Shown here piece after piece: positions 49,368 through 58,512 of a stretch of DNA of 64,000 nucleotides. The position numbers and the translations under genes were made by a program. The stretch is from positions 1 through 64,000 of IMG/VR virus record IMGVR_UViG_3300031576_000036; one strand, written 5' to 3'. Below the pieces are notes generated by a model, which saw only the letters and a program-made list of their open reading frames with translations, did not search any database and was not told where the DNA came from. The DNA is from a virus. Positions within the stretch are counted from its first letter, which is position 1; each line of letters opens with the position of its first letter.

Positions 49368-50452
49368 AGCCCGCCCATCCACGGGAAACCCCCGGATGAG
49401 TGAGTTTGCCAATAGTCCGCGCCCCCAAGGAAGCCATTTCGATAATACTGCCCCAGGCGCGGAATCCATTCTTGATTGTATATCTCCCGGTCTATGCGCT
49501 GAGCCGCGAGATATTGTTCGTCGTAGCTGTTTCTGGCTTCCTGGATAAGCAGGAGCCAGTTGGTTTTCACCAGCGATGGTATTCTTCCTTTGTTGATCTC
49601 CGCCCACCGATAAGCCTTCATCCGCGCGTAGTCGAACAGCATCTCCGAGTTAATGTAAGGCGGCAACACGCTGTTGACTCTTCCGAGATCGTCCGTGAAC
49701 TCCGCTCCATAAGCTTGGTAGACGGCATAGTAGACCTTCGCGGGAGTGGAGACGTAGTGCGGATAGAGTTCATACAGCGGAGTCCCCGGTTGTAGGTTGC
49801 CGTCGAGAGTCACTCCCGGATACACTGTCGTCGCGGCGGGAGCTTGAACGAGCATAAACGGCATCCCCGTGCTGGTGCGGTTGGGGTCTACCATATCCAA
49901 ATACCGCTTGGGCTTGGAGATGTCGAGCCAGAAGTTGTTGTCCGGGTCTTTGACCGTTAGCCAGCGGAGGAAGTTCGTGGACTCAAAGCCGGTCGTCGGG
50001 TCCAAAGGGGGAAGAATCCAGCGACGGTAGATGTTTACGGAGAGCACGGCGGAAGTGGCTTCCTGAAACTGCCGATCAAGCGTGATTGCTCCTGCCCCCG
50101 AAGGGTCATAGCCGTAGATGTCGTAGATGGGGAGGTTGCCCCCTATGACTCCCCCGGTAGCCGCTGCTCTTAGTGATCGGCGCGTAAGCAAAGGCGGAGA
50201 GGATAGCGCGTCGAGGATCGTCTTCAAGGCCGCGCTAGGGACTGCGGTTGCGCTATATTGCGTCACCGCAATGTTCCCCGTGATCACTGCTGGAACCTGA
50301 ATCATCCCTTCGCGCAACAAGAAACTCCAAGGACGTTTGTTCTGGATGTCCCGCCACGCATCGTTGATGAGTTGCTTGGCGCGGGGTTGCGGAAGGTCCG
50401 CGCCCACTTCGCCGATCAGGTTGTTCCACAATTGATAAAATGTGGTGGACAT
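49364..50452 (-). CDS. Head-tail adaptor-like protein
   Basis: 362 residues. N-terminal helices (FYQLWNNLIGEVGADLPQPR, LINDAWRDIQNKRPWSFLLR) resemble gp4/gp11-type head-completion or tail adaptor proteins that dock beneath the portal. C-terminal helices are charged (RIPSLVKTNWLLLIQEARNS). Lies between capsid and tail genes. Its stop overlaps the convergent HNH gene by 4 bases. Confidence 0.6.
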   Translation of the reverse strand: MSTTFYQLWNNLIGEVGADLPQPRAKQLINDAWRDIQNKRPWSFLLREGMIQVPAVITGNIAVTQYSATAVPSAALKTILDALSSPPLLTRRSLRAAATGGVIGGNLPIYDIYGYDPSGAGAITLDRQFQEATSAVLSVNIYRRWILPPLDPTTGFESTNFLRWLTVKDPDNNFWLDISKPKRYLDMVDPNRTSTGMPFMLVQAPAATTVYPGVTLDGNLQPGTPLYELYPHYVSTPAKVYYAVYQAYGAEFTDDLGRVNSVLPPYINSEMLFDYARMKAYRWAEINKGRIPSLVKTNWLLLIQEARNSYDEQYLAAQRIDREIYNQEWIPRLGQYYRNGFLGGADYWQTHSSGGFPWMGGL

Positions 50453-50458
50453 TCTTCG

Positions 50459-50662
50459 CTAACCTTTAGTCTTGTTCCCCGCCGCGTTCCCAATGCGGAT
50501 CGCCGCGCCTTCGCTTTTCCCTGACTTCAAAGCTGCATTCGCTGCCGCCGCAGCCACTTTGAGTTGCTGGGCGTTGAGCTTCTTATTTTTCTTTTTGAAG
50601 TCTCGCGCTTGCCAAGTCATACCAAAGTCCCTTTCGGTTGTAATGGTGATCTCATCTGTCAC
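50459..50662 (-). CDS. Small basic protein
   Basis: 67 residues with a GTG start overlapping the preceding stop (GTGA); AAGGA lies upstream. Basic, alanine-rich helical (FKKKNKKLNAQQLKVAAAAA), a composition seen in small DNA-associated virion proteins. Function unknown. Confidence 0.65.
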   Translation of the reverse strand: MTDEITITTERDFGMTWQARDFKKKNKKLNAQQLKVAAAAANAALKSGKSEGAAIRIGNAAGNKTKG

Positions 50663-51378
50663 GCTGGGAGTTCCTTACGATGCTGCTCGTTCAACGATTT
50701 AGTAATGTTCAAAATCACAACGACCGCGCCGAACGTCCCTTCCACCGTGAGTTGGTTGTTCAGGGCTTCGGCGTCTCCGTAAGACACCAAGATGAGTTGC
50801 ACGAGATCAAACAACCATTGCGGAGTGTTTGCTTGTAGACGCACGCGATCAAGTGTGATCTTTGCAGCAACCACGTCCTTTGTGAAGGAAGGTTGCTGCT
50901 GGGAGAGGAGGATTGCGCGCAGAGTTGCAAGCGCCGCCCTAACGCCCCCAGTAATAACGATGAATGAGGCTTTGGCTTGATCTGAGAGTTCGATCACTCC
51001 AAGCCTCTCTAGTTGTTGAACATCCACCAACAACGCATCGAGCTTGGCGATGGTGTCGTTGGGATCAGGGAAACCACTTCTCACTCGATCCGCCACCACT
51101 CCCAATGCTAACGCCGCTCTATCATCTAAGTTGTAGATGTTGAGCGCGGTGTTACGAGAGAGTCGTCCGGCTTTCACCAAGATTGCCGTAGCGTCACTAG
51201 CCGTCCTCAGTCCAATCGCCGCTTTGCCGATGTAGATTCCCGCGAGGCGTTTTTTGTACGTCGCGGTGGGTTCGTCAGGTTGCTGCGAGGGCTTTTTGCA
51301 ACCCACAACCAAAGAGAGATTGAGTACGCATAGCAATGACAGAAGTAGTCCGATAGCGCGGAATTTGTTGCATCTCAT
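50659..51378 (-). CDS. Predicted lipoprotein
   Basis: 239 residues from ATG 51378 (TTG 51384 is an alternative). A basic N-terminus and hydrophobic core (AIGLLLSLLCVLNLSLVVGC) end in the lipobox LVVG|C, followed by polar KKPSQQPDEP: a clear type II signal peptide. The mature part is helical (AAIGLRTASDATAILVKAGR). Asp is not at +2, so outer-membrane sorting is expected by the E. coli rule. In a virion operon it may protect the cell from superinfection or form part of the envelope-piercing machinery. Confidence 0.72.
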   Translation of the reverse strand: MRCNKFRAIGLLLSLLCVLNLSLVVGCKKPSQQPDEPTATYKKRLAGIYIGKAAIGLRTASDATAILVKAGRLSRNTALNIYNLDDRAALALGVVADRVRSGFPDPNDTIAKLDALLVDVQQLERLGVIELSDQAKASFIVITGGVRAALATLRAILLSQQQPSFTKDVVAAKITLDRVRLQANTPQWLFDLVQLILVSYGDAEALNNQLTVEGTFGAVVVILNITKSLNEQHRKELPA

Positions 51379-51380
51379 AT

Positions 51381-51740
51381 TCAATAACCCTCAACCACTA
51401 GACGAAACTGCGCGCCTGAGAGATCAGTTGTGTTGGTTACTTCAGTTGCGCCGACCGGGGTAGTTGTCCAGATGAACGTAATGTCCTCGCTACCCTGTTC
51501 TTGGCGATCAGCCTTGACTGCACCCAGAACTCGGTAGGTTGGAACCTGAGTGGCCTTGACGACTGCCAGTCCCGGCTGCATCACAGCGCAGATGCGGTTC
51601 AATCCAAGCTGGGTGGCGGTCACGATGTGTTTAGTCGTGGTGTTGTAGCTAGCGGGTCCGTTGACCTCGACTTCGAGTTGCATCCGATCTCCGACAGGCA
51701 TTCTGCGGACGACGTTGATTGATGGAGTTGGTGCAGGCAT
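51381..51740 (-). CDS. Small virion-type protein
   Basis: 119 residues; CAAAAGGAGAATAACTGAA before the ATG. Beta-rich (RMQLEVEVNGPASYNTTTKH, DITFIWTTTPVGATEV), no cysteine pairs or membrane segment. Lies just after the capsid genes; a head or connector component is plausible. Confidence 0.6.
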   Translation of the reverse strand: MPAPTPSINVVRRMPVGDRMQLEVEVNGPASYNTTTKHIVTATQLGLNRICAVMQPGLAVVKATQVPTYRVLGAVKADRQEQGSEDITFIWTTTPVGATEVTNTTDLSGAQFRLVVEGY

Positions 51741-52006
51741 TTCAGTTATTCTCCTTTTGTTTAATTACAATTGCGCTTATTAAAGGAAAAAGCGGAAGCA
51801 GCTTCCAAGGCTCTGGCTGTTGTTAATTGCGTAGAGCTACCTTGTTTGTCGCGGTTGATGAAGGAAACCACTTCCGCTCCTGGTCTTCACCACCAGTGCC
51901 CTAATGGTGACTAAGAATCTCGCTGGGAAGGGAACGCCCACGACCCCCGTTGTACGCGACGTTCCCTTTCCCAGTTCTCCCCTTTTGCACGGGAAGCTTA
52001 TATGCG
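51741..52006. other. Gene-free stretch behind the capsid genes
   Basis: No gene seen. Holds the palindromes at 51794 and 51863 (one mismatch), a CACCA/TGGTG hairpin (51891-51909) and the large hairpin at 51923-51974, which may partly end capsid transcription. Confidence 0.45.
51923..51974 (-). terminator. Large hairpin, possible attenuator after capsid genes
   Basis: CTGGGAAGGGAACG (51923-51936) pairs with CGTTCCCTTTCCCAG (51960-51974), one bulge. It lies downstream of the capsid and 213-residue genes in the leftward transcript; the following GATTCTT is a weak T tract, so it may be a partial terminator or mRNA end stabiliser. Confidence 0.45.
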
Positions 52007-52648
52007 CTAGACAAGCCTAACCATCGGCTTCATCCACACGCGGGTAATGGTGTTGTCAACCGGGAGTTCCGCAGCCACCAGCCCCGTGCTAACGTAAGCA
52101 GAGAGGTTAGCGATTGTGGGAGTGGAGATGTCCGCCGCAACTTGCTGTCCCAACCCCCTACCGGATTGGTCAACAATCTTGACCAACTGCCCGTCAACCG
52201 GGTTGGTTACGTCAGTAACGAACTGCAACGACCCCAACCCTCCAGTCTGAATCCAGCAGTAGTTGCCGATGGTGACAGTGTTGAGAAAGATTCCCACGAA
52301 CCGTAGCAGTGTGCCAGCAGTTGCGGAATCAGTAGTGACAACGTAGTTGCCCGCTTTGGCGATGGTCGAGACGAAGGCCGCGCAACCTTTAACCGCTCCG
52401 AGCACCGCCACTGAATCTAGCTGCACGTACTGATAGGTTCCACTGTAGAGGGTGCCGATGCTGGAGTCATACAGTCCGCTATCCAAAGCCGCAGGGCCAC
52501 TCGCCCCAGTCGCCAGTTCAACCTCTTGGCCGAGAGCGCCGAGACGGATCGCAGGCGAAGTCGAGGGGATAGACCCAGGAGTGCTTTCGTTAATGGTGTT
52601 CAGCTTCCCAAGATTGGTTGCGAACGATGTTGGAATACGTAATGACAT
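52007..52648 (-). CDS. Capsid-associated protein, possible decoration protein
   Basis: 213 residues directly downstream of the major capsid gene, AGTAAAGGAGAACAAAA before the ATG. Beta-rich and S/T/G-rich (LATGASGPAALDSGLYDSSI, GNYVVTTDSATAGTLLRFVG), resembling capsid-accessory proteins. A hairpin in the 83-base gap (GAGCGGG/CCCGCTC) may adjust the ratio to capsid. Confidence 0.6.
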   Translation of the reverse strand: MSLRIPTSFATNLGKLNTINESTPGSIPSTSPAIRLGALGQEVELATGASGPAALDSGLYDSSIGTLYSGTYQYVQLDSVAVLGAVKGCAAFVSTIAKAGNYVVTTDSATAGTLLRFVGIFLNTVTIGNYCWIQTGGLGSLQFVTDVTNPVDGQLVKIVDQSGRGLGQQVAADISTPTIANLSAYVSTGLVAAELPVDNTITRVWMKPMVRLV

Positions 52649-52731
52649 TTTTGTTCTCCTTTACTGGAAGATGGTAGAGCGGGAAGGATCAAAGCCACCA
52701 GACTCCCCAACCCGCTCCACTATACCAATCT

Positions 52732-53862
52732 TTAAGCTTGATGGCCGTAATACTGTTTTTGATACCGGGGGCCGACACACTGCACATTGAGCGCAGCGTG
52801 AATGCGCCCGACGACGCGAGTGTTGATCTGCGACGGCAGGAAGCCCGTGAAGCCGAAACCGAACAACGGACTGTTGGAGACGCGGACCTTCCACATCCGG
52901 GTGTTGAACCAATTGAAAACCTCGCCCACGTAGCAGTCAGTACCAGCGGTGATGACTTGTCTGGCCCAATTGTTGAGCGTGCTTGCGGAAGCCGCTGCCG
53001 TGGGAGCGTCCACGAAGAGGTCCGTGGTGGAGAAGTTTCCATACTCCGTATTTTGACCGTACCTTGCGCTCAGCCACAGATCGTCTTTGAAGATAATGGC
53101 GTTCTTGAAGCGAATCCCCGTGTGGACTCCGAAGTAAGGATCAGCTTCCTGGGCGATCCGCTGCTTCGGCTCCATCAGTTCCTCAATGTGAGCAACGATG
53201 GCTTTGTTCCCGACTCCGATGTCGGGTTGTTCCATCCCGATGTTCACGTCCATATAGCCCGTGTTGAGTTCCTTGTAGTCCATCTTGCCCATTGAGCCGT
53301 CAGCATTACCGAGGAACCTGGGAGTTGAGTTGTAGGCGTTGCCAACTTCCGATCTGGCCTGTCCACCGTAGCTGGTGTAGATGTTGTTGTCCCAACTGGG
53401 GAAAACGCCGTCGTTGATCGCCTCTGGCCAGCCGTTGAGGTGTTTGGCGCGGGCGGCGGTTTGGCCGTTTTGCGAGAACATCACCGAGATGCGACTGGTG
53501 AGAGAGGACATCGCAGCGGCAAGATCGGTTTCGATGATCGAGAAAATGGCATTCGGTCCAACGTTGAACACTTCCAAATCTTCCAAATACTCGACAATGA
53601 GAGCGACGTAGAACTTCGGGTTGAAGTTCGCGCTGGCGAGAATTTGTCGACGAACCGGCGTGAAGTCCTCTCCTGGGGAGTAAGCGTCATTTTGCAACCC
53701 CCTCCACAAAAAGGTCTGTTGGATAGTAGCGCCGCCGCCGAACGGAACGAATGCTCCTTGGCCGCGCAGATACGCCAGGAAAGGCGCATTGAGAAAGAAG
53801 TTGTCCTGAACAACCAAAGGATACATCTCCTTTAAAGTTGTTATATTTAGTTCGTCTAACAT
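52732..53862 (-). CDS. Major capsid protein
   Basis: 376 residues following the scaffold gene, AAAGGAGACTAACAACA before the ATG. It has the expected pattern of an HK97-fold coat protein encoded after a scaffold: N-terminal helix (NITTLKEMYPLVVQDNFFLN), an E-loop-like region (GGGATIQQTFLWRGLQNDAY), long spine-helix segment (IFSIIETDLAAAMSSLTSRI) and a beta-rich end. Order portal-scaffold-coat supports the call more than sequence. Confidence 0.8.
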   Translation of the reverse strand: MLDELNITTLKEMYPLVVQDNFFLNAPFLAYLRGQGAFVPFGGGATIQQTFLWRGLQNDAYSPGEDFTPVRRQILASANFNPKFYVALIVEYLEDLEVFNVGPNAIFSIIETDLAAAMSSLTSRISVMFSQNGQTAARAKHLNGWPEAINDGVFPSWDNNIYTSYGGQARSEVGNAYNSTPRFLGNADGSMGKMDYKELNTGYMDVNIGMEQPDIGVGNKAIVAHIEELMEPKQRIAQEADPYFGVHTGIRFKNAIIFKDDLWLSARYGQNTEYGNFSTTDLFVDAPTAAASASTLNNWARQVITAGTDCYVGEVFNWFNTRMWKVRVSNSPLFGFGFTGFLPSQINTRVVGRIHAALNVQCVGPRYQKQYYGHQA

Positions 53863-53934
53863 TGTTGTTAGTCTCCTTTAGTTGCTGTTGTGGTTGTGGA
53901 CAACGTTCTTTCCCCTTTGAGCATTGCGCGGTTG

Positions 53935-54942
53935 TTAGTCGCGGTTGACCATTGGGTTGAATCCGTGCCCGTTGTATTTACCTGTGAGAAATGCTTCTGT
54001 TGCTCTCGCCGCCGCGCGTCCGGGTTGGCCGGGTTTGGCGAACAATGGGAGTCCGGCTTTGGGGTCGTTTCCAGCCGCCGCCTGCTGGACAGCTTGGAGG
54101 GTCTGTGCGAGAACTGGTGACTGGGCGAACCCGCCTCCGGTTGGCAACTGTCGCTCGCTTAACCTTTGCGCGACTTGCTGTTGCACTCGACGTTCGACCT
54201 CGGCGTTCATATCCGCAGCCTGTTTGTCAGTACGGAGTTTGTTGAAGTCGAATTTTTCCTGGATGTAGTCTTCAAGAGGTTTACCGGCTGTGAGAGCTTC
54301 GGCCAGGAGAGAGCGACGGTCGGCAGGAAGCGGCTTCCCGGTTAGCAACGTGTATTCCTCTCTCAAATCGGACATCGTGGCATCAATCATCGCGGTTGAG
54401 ATCGCGGCTTCTTGGATGCGTTGGTTCACCACGGCATCGGTTGCGTAGGCGATGGGAGATTGCGAGGGCTGGTTGTTACCATTGTTGCTGTGGTTGTTGT
54501 TGGTAGGCATAGCTCTTTGCTCCGGTTGTGGTGATTCGTTGCTGTTTTCTGCTTCCAGTAAATCCTCAATCCCCATTCCCTTCAATCGCGCTTCTACCGC
54601 TTGGTAGTTTCGCGCCAGTTGCTCTCGCTCTCGCTGAATAGCATCGTATTGCTCTCGACTGACCGTGTTGGACGCCAGGTGCGCTTCCCACTCTTTGAGT
54701 TCGTTTTCATAAGTGAGAAGCTTTTGCGCATCCGCCTCAATTGCGCTCAGGCGTTGCTGTAGCTCTCGTCCGTTCTTACCGTAGTCATCGCGCATCATAA
54801 CAGCGGTCGCTGTGAACTGTTGCGCAGGTTCGCTCTTTTGGTAGAGTGCTCGAAGTTGCTCGTAGTCCTCCTTCGAGAAGTTTGCTTCTTGAGATTGAAG
54901 CCACTTGTCGAAGGTGGACTGTTCGTTAGGTTTCAAAGGCAT
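53935..54942 (-). CDS. Scaffold protein
   Basis: 335 residues from ATG 54942 (ACGGAGAAACCAA upstream). Long charged coiled-coil (YENELKEWEAHLASNTVSRE, QREREQLARNYQAVEARLKG), an N/Q/S-rich linker, a second helical region (AEVERRVQQQVAQRLSERQL) and a C-terminal tail. This is the composition of phage scaffolds that guide coat assembly and leave the head. Immediately precedes the coat gene and has its own promoter at 55182. Confidence 0.78.
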   Translation of the reverse strand: MPLKPNEQSTFDKWLQSQEANFSKEDYEQLRALYQKSEPAQQFTATAVMMRDDYGKNGRELQQRLSAIEADAQKLLTYENELKEWEAHLASNTVSREQYDAIQREREQLARNYQAVEARLKGMGIEDLLEAENSNESPQPEQRAMPTNNNHSNNGNNQPSQSPIAYATDAVVNQRIQEAAISTAMIDATMSDLREEYTLLTGKPLPADRRSLLAEALTAGKPLEDYIQEKFDFNKLRTDKQAADMNAEVERRVQQQVAQRLSERQLPTGGGFAQSPVLAQTLQAVQQAAAGNDPKAGLPLFAKPGQPGRAAARATEAFLTGKYNGHGFNPMVNRD

Positions 54943-55241
54943 TTGGTTTCTCCGTTTTAGTCGTGGTTGGAAAAATTCCGAAGCAACCGCAAGTTGGTAA
55001 GCTAAACAACTAAGCAAATGGTCAGGCCAACGGGCCGGAAAACGGAAATGAAGAACCTGCCTCGCGTCGGGAAGCCGCTTCCTTAGCAGTAAAGGGCCAA
55101 GCTCTGTTGGTTGCTTCGGAGAATGTCAAAAAGCTATACGAAACGCTCTCAATTCATTGGAATTGATTGCAGACAATTTAGATACTACACGGTTGGCGGA
55201 AACGAAGTCAAACTATTTTTCGCTTGACATTCTTTTGTCGC
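54943..55241. other. Structured promoter region upstream of the scaffold gene
   Basis: No gene seen. Besides the leftward promoter it contains AGAATGTCAA (55120-55129) matched by TTGACATTCT (55224-55233), a hairpin CAATTC-ATTG-GAATTG near 55150 and the palindrome at 55070. This suggests an RNA leader or protein-binding control of scaffold and coat expression. Confidence 0.45.
55182..55211 (-). promoter_or_regulatory. Leftward sigma70-type promoter for scaffold and coat
   Basis: Read on the - strand: TTGACT (55211-55206), 18 bases, TAGTAT (55187-55182). It sits in the only long gap between portal and coat and would boost the most abundant virion proteins. Confidence 0.65.
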
Positions 55242-55598
55242 TTATGCTGGAACCGGCGGAGCCATCGGACTCGGCTGCATCCCCTGCGCAACCTTGAGCA
55301 TCGCTCGTGCAATCGCTTGGCCAGCCGCTTGCAATTCCTCGGTGGCCATCGGGAACGACTGTGCGAGCAATTGCAGTTGATCCACCATCGGCTCGAATTG
55401 AGCTTTGATGGCCATCATCGGATCACCACCCATCGCTCCCATACCAGGATCGCTCATCCCCATTCCACCCATTTCCGATTCGGAAGCCATTTCCCCGCCC
55501 TGCTGGGGAGGCATAGGCAATCCCGGTGCGCCCCCGGCGAGCATTTGCGCCGCGTCCGGGGGGAGGGTGGCGGTGTTCATTTGTTGTTGATAAGGCAT
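55242..55598 (-). CDS. Small Gly/Met-rich protein after the portal
   Basis: 118 residues; CAGGAGATTCACCAAT before the ATG. The N-terminal half is M/G/P-rich (GGAPGLPMPPQQGGEMASES), the C-terminal half a single helix (MVDQLQLLAQSFPMATEELQ). Similar in composition to the tail of the portal gene. Probably a head-assembly accessory. Confidence 0.6.
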   Translation of the reverse strand: MPYQQQMNTATLPPDAAQMLAGGAPGLPMPPQQGGEMASESEMGGMGMSDPGMGAMGGDPMMAIKAQFEPMVDQLQLLAQSFPMATEELQAAGQAIARAMLKVAQGMQPSPMAPPVPA

Positions 55599-55615
55599 AT
55601 TGGTGAATCTCCTGT

Positions 55616-56212
55616 TTACTCGATATATTTCCAGTTTATTCTACGACAAATAGAGCTAACTGATGTTTGTTTAAGGCCAAACGTCTTTCCCAATACTGTT
55701 TGGGATTCTCCGGCTTCCCATCGTCGTCGTATTTCTCGCACAATATCTGCTGTTACAAGCGCACGTCCATTGGACTCCCCAAGATGTGCACGAACCTCCC
55801 CAGAAAAGAATTTAGTATGTCGCTTAACCCAATTTCCTCTATCTTTATTGGCTGGATGCGCCTTCCCCCTTTTCAACAACTCAGGATGTCGGCGCGCCCA
55901 ACTTTTATTACCAGTTAGCGCGTCTCTTCCTTTCTTTAGCATATCCTGCATATTATCCCGCACAGTCCCTAAAAATAGATGTTTAGGGTTACAGCACAGC
56001 GGAGTATCGCACCGATGGCAAACAAGCATACCGTCTGGTATCGAACCATTAGTCAACACCCACGCCAATCTATGCGCAGCCCATCTTCGGCCTTGATATT
56101 TGGTTACGCCATAGCCATTGGGACGCAACGCTCCAATCCACAACCAACACGCATTCGCAGAATCCATCTCTACCATTCTCCAGAAATCATCTGGAGTCTT
56201 TTTGTTCGCCAT
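55616..56212 (-). CDS. HNH homing endonuclease
   Basis: 198 residues, same strand as the late genes, between portal and its small partner; GAAAAGGAAATTGAGTT before the ATG. NACWLWIGALRPNGYGVTKY, WAAHRLAWVLTNGSIPDGML, VCHRCDTPLCCNPKHLFLGT carry the HNH_3 core with zinc cysteines; SQTVLGKTFGLKQTSVSSIC is a helix-turn-helix. A homing insertion. Confidence 0.9.
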   Translation of the reverse strand: MANKKTPDDFWRMVEMDSANACWLWIGALRPNGYGVTKYQGRRWAAHRLAWVLTNGSIPDGMLVCHRCDTPLCCNPKHLFLGTVRDNMQDMLKKGRDALTGNKSWARRHPELLKRGKAHPANKDRGNWVKRHTKFFSGEVRAHLGESNGRALVTADIVREIRRRWEAGESQTVLGKTFGLKQTSVSSICRRINWKYIE

Positions 56213-56227
56213 AACTCAATTTCCTTT

Positions 56228-58510
56228 TCAAGACTCAGAAACTACGCTGCGGGGTCCAGTTCCACTTAAATCTGCCTTTTGCTGAATTTCCGGCATAGCC
56301 TGGCCGCTCGGAGGTCTACCCTCTGGCCTGCCGGTTCCATTTTGCGCCCCCGGCGGTCCCCCTTGCTGCCCTTGTTGCATCATCCCAGCCAACCCCTGCT
56401 GGATCATTGCTTCCGGCCCCATTGATTGCATTATTTGCATCTGCGCCTGCGCCATCATCGCCTGCGCTTGAGCTTGAAGCATCACGGTGTACTTCATTTG
56501 CATCTCTTGCCACGCGATGTAGCGTTCGACCATATTCGTGGTTTCGGGAGGCGCTTCGCCGAAATTGGGGAGGTTCCAGGCTTTGGCGAGGTCCCACGGG
56601 GAGATAGGGAAGTTTTTGGGGTCCCGCCACAGTTGTAGTAGGAAGAGTTTATTTTGGATGTCGGTGACGTTGAACGAGGAGCGAGGGGTGATGTTGAAAA
56701 CGAACTGCCGTCCGTGTAGCAATCCCTTGCGCATCAACGGAGCGTCTTCCGGGAGTCCCGGAACTTGGTCTGGAATGAGCGATCCCGGTTTGAAGTCGAA
56801 GTCTTCTTTCGTCACGCCGTCTCGTCCGAGCGTGGAGAGCCGTCGCGCGGTGGTGTCGAACTCCAGTATAAGCCACATAAACATATACCCAAGGTCCGTC
56901 AACGACCTTTCCATATCGCGGGCGAAATCGCTTATCAAAGGCCCTGCGGCCTGAAGCAACCTGTCAATGCTCTCCGCCGAGGGAACTTGCTGAAGCTTAG
57001 CTAGCGCGGTGAAGTCCTGGACTCCGATTTGGTAGTCCATATCGGACTGGAACTTCTCGTAAACCGGAAGCCACTGTTGGGGAAGTTCGTAAGATTGCCA
57101 ATCCAATAGGGGCTTAACAGGGTCATTTATCATTCCGGTCTGAGCAAGTCTCTCGCCCGGAACTCTCGTGTTCAAAACCTCCATCGCTTGCCGCGAGTAT
57201 TCGTTTTCGTTGAACGTCAATGGCGGATCAAGGCGGAGTTCGAGGGAATCTACCGCGCCGCGAGCAAGCGAATCTCCAGCGGCTTGGATGGAGTAGTTTT
57301 CGCCGACGATATTGAACCCCAAGGATTGCCAAGGCCATTTATCAAAAGTGAACTTTACCAAGGGAACCTTGCCGTGCCACCACGGACTCGGACCGTCGTA
57401 GAGAACGCAATGATTCGTCCATACGATCAAACGTCGTAGTGGGTAGAGAAGACAGTCTTCACGGGTGGTTGGGCGAGTGTTGGGGGTTAGTTGTTGACCG
57501 CCGCTCCCTAACATTTCCCCGTTGGGGCCATAGTCGCTTCCGGCTGCGGCGAGAGTGAGCGTGCCGTCCGGGATTTCAGTTCCCAGCGAAGGAATTCCGT
57601 ACTCCCACATAGTCCCCCGTGTGAGCGACTGAGCGTAGCCGCGAGAGATGTCCTCGCTATGCAACAGCGCACCGGAGTCATTCACCGACATATCGGCGAC
57701 ATAGGTGTAGTAAACGTCTACTTCGGGAAAAGGGGAATTAACGTCGTTCATTGACGAGTCAACTGCGCCACCGCCGAGTCCGAGATACTTGAAGATAGGA
57801 GCCGCCCAGGTGGAGATGAGTTTCATTGGGCCGGGAGCCACACTATTCATAACGCGGTCGGGGATGATTTTGCCGAGGGAAGCGGCTTCCGGGAACGCCG
57901 CCGACGCAGCCGCAATAGACATTGTGTCTTGAATGTGAACCGCGTAGGCACGCTGAAGGTCTCCATCCCTGGAGGGTTGATCCTGTAGCACTTGCGTCAT
58001 CCCGAACGCTCTAGTGGTTACGTCCGCTTGTTCGCTCCCGAATGGACTCTTGCCCCAAGTAGGAGAGAGGTAGCCTGCTCCGAGGACCGCCCACTGTAGA
58101 GCCTCTTTGATCCTGCGGTCCACGAAACTCGTCGTCCACCAATTGTCTCGGCGTTTGTTGAGTATTTCAGCTTGTTCCTCCAGGTCCTCGTTATACGTCT
58201 CGTATTCCCAGCGAGGATTCAGGTTCGTAAGGGTCGAGATAATCTCTCTGATTTGGCGTTTGAGGCGGTTGAATTGCACCATCGAGAGCTTGCGGTTGCT
58301 CGCTGCTCGAACTTGATTGGAGATGACCGCTATCGCTGTGTCCAAATCCTTATATGCAACCTGTCCTTTCAAGTGCGTCATCCCCGCTGCGAGCGATCTC
58401 GTGAGCCACGCTATTTTATGGTCGTCCGCAGAGTCATATCGTGGGCACATCCATCCTAACGAGTAGAGTTGAGAAGTTTGGTTGGTGAAGGGAGTTTCGA
58501 CGTAGGCCAT
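56228..58510 (-). CDS. Portal protein
   Basis: 760 residues, the usual size of podovirus portals, placed after the terminase block. N-terminal wing region with helices (LVRAA-type IAVISNQVRAASNRKLSMVQ, FNRLKRQIREIISTLTNLNP) and ALQWAVLGAGYLSPTWGKSP, then a beta/alpha core, a barrel helix rich in M/Q/A (VMLQAQAQAMMAQAQMQIMQ) and a disordered G/P/Q tail. The dodecameric ring would be the DNA gate of the head. Weak-moderate Shine-Dalgarno (AAGGACAAATAAAG). Confidence 0.82.
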   Translation of the reverse strand: MAYVETPFTNQTSQLYSLGWMCPRYDSADDHKIAWLTRSLAAGMTHLKGQVAYKDLDTAIAVISNQVRAASNRKLSMVQFNRLKRQIREIISTLTNLNPRWEYETYNEDLEEQAEILNKRRDNWWTTSFVDRRIKEALQWAVLGAGYLSPTWGKSPFGSEQADVTTRAFGMTQVLQDQPSRDGDLQRAYAVHIQDTMSIAAASAAFPEAASLGKIIPDRVMNSVAPGPMKLISTWAAPIFKYLGLGGGAVDSSMNDVNSPFPEVDVYYTYVADMSVNDSGALLHSEDISRGYAQSLTRGTMWEYGIPSLGTEIPDGTLTLAAAGSDYGPNGEMLGSGGQQLTPNTRPTTREDCLLYPLRRLIVWTNHCVLYDGPSPWWHGKVPLVKFTFDKWPWQSLGFNIVGENYSIQAAGDSLARGAVDSLELRLDPPLTFNENEYSRQAMEVLNTRVPGERLAQTGMINDPVKPLLDWQSYELPQQWLPVYEKFQSDMDYQIGVQDFTALAKLQQVPSAESIDRLLQAAGPLISDFARDMERSLTDLGYMFMWLILEFDTTARRLSTLGRDGVTKEDFDFKPGSLIPDQVPGLPEDAPLMRKGLLHGRQFVFNITPRSSFNVTDIQNKLFLLQLWRDPKNFPISPWDLAKAWNLPNFGEAPPETTNMVERYIAWQEMQMKYTVMLQAQAQAMMAQAQMQIMQSMGPEAMIQQGLAGMMQQGQQGGPPGAQNGTGRPEGRPPSGQAMPEIQQKADLSGTGPRSVVSES

Positions 58511-58512
58511 CT

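Noticed and set aside
55224-56096. Open frame of 290 residues on the + strand
   Set aside because: Antisense to the HNH gene and the small portal-linked gene, both with motifs and good start signals.
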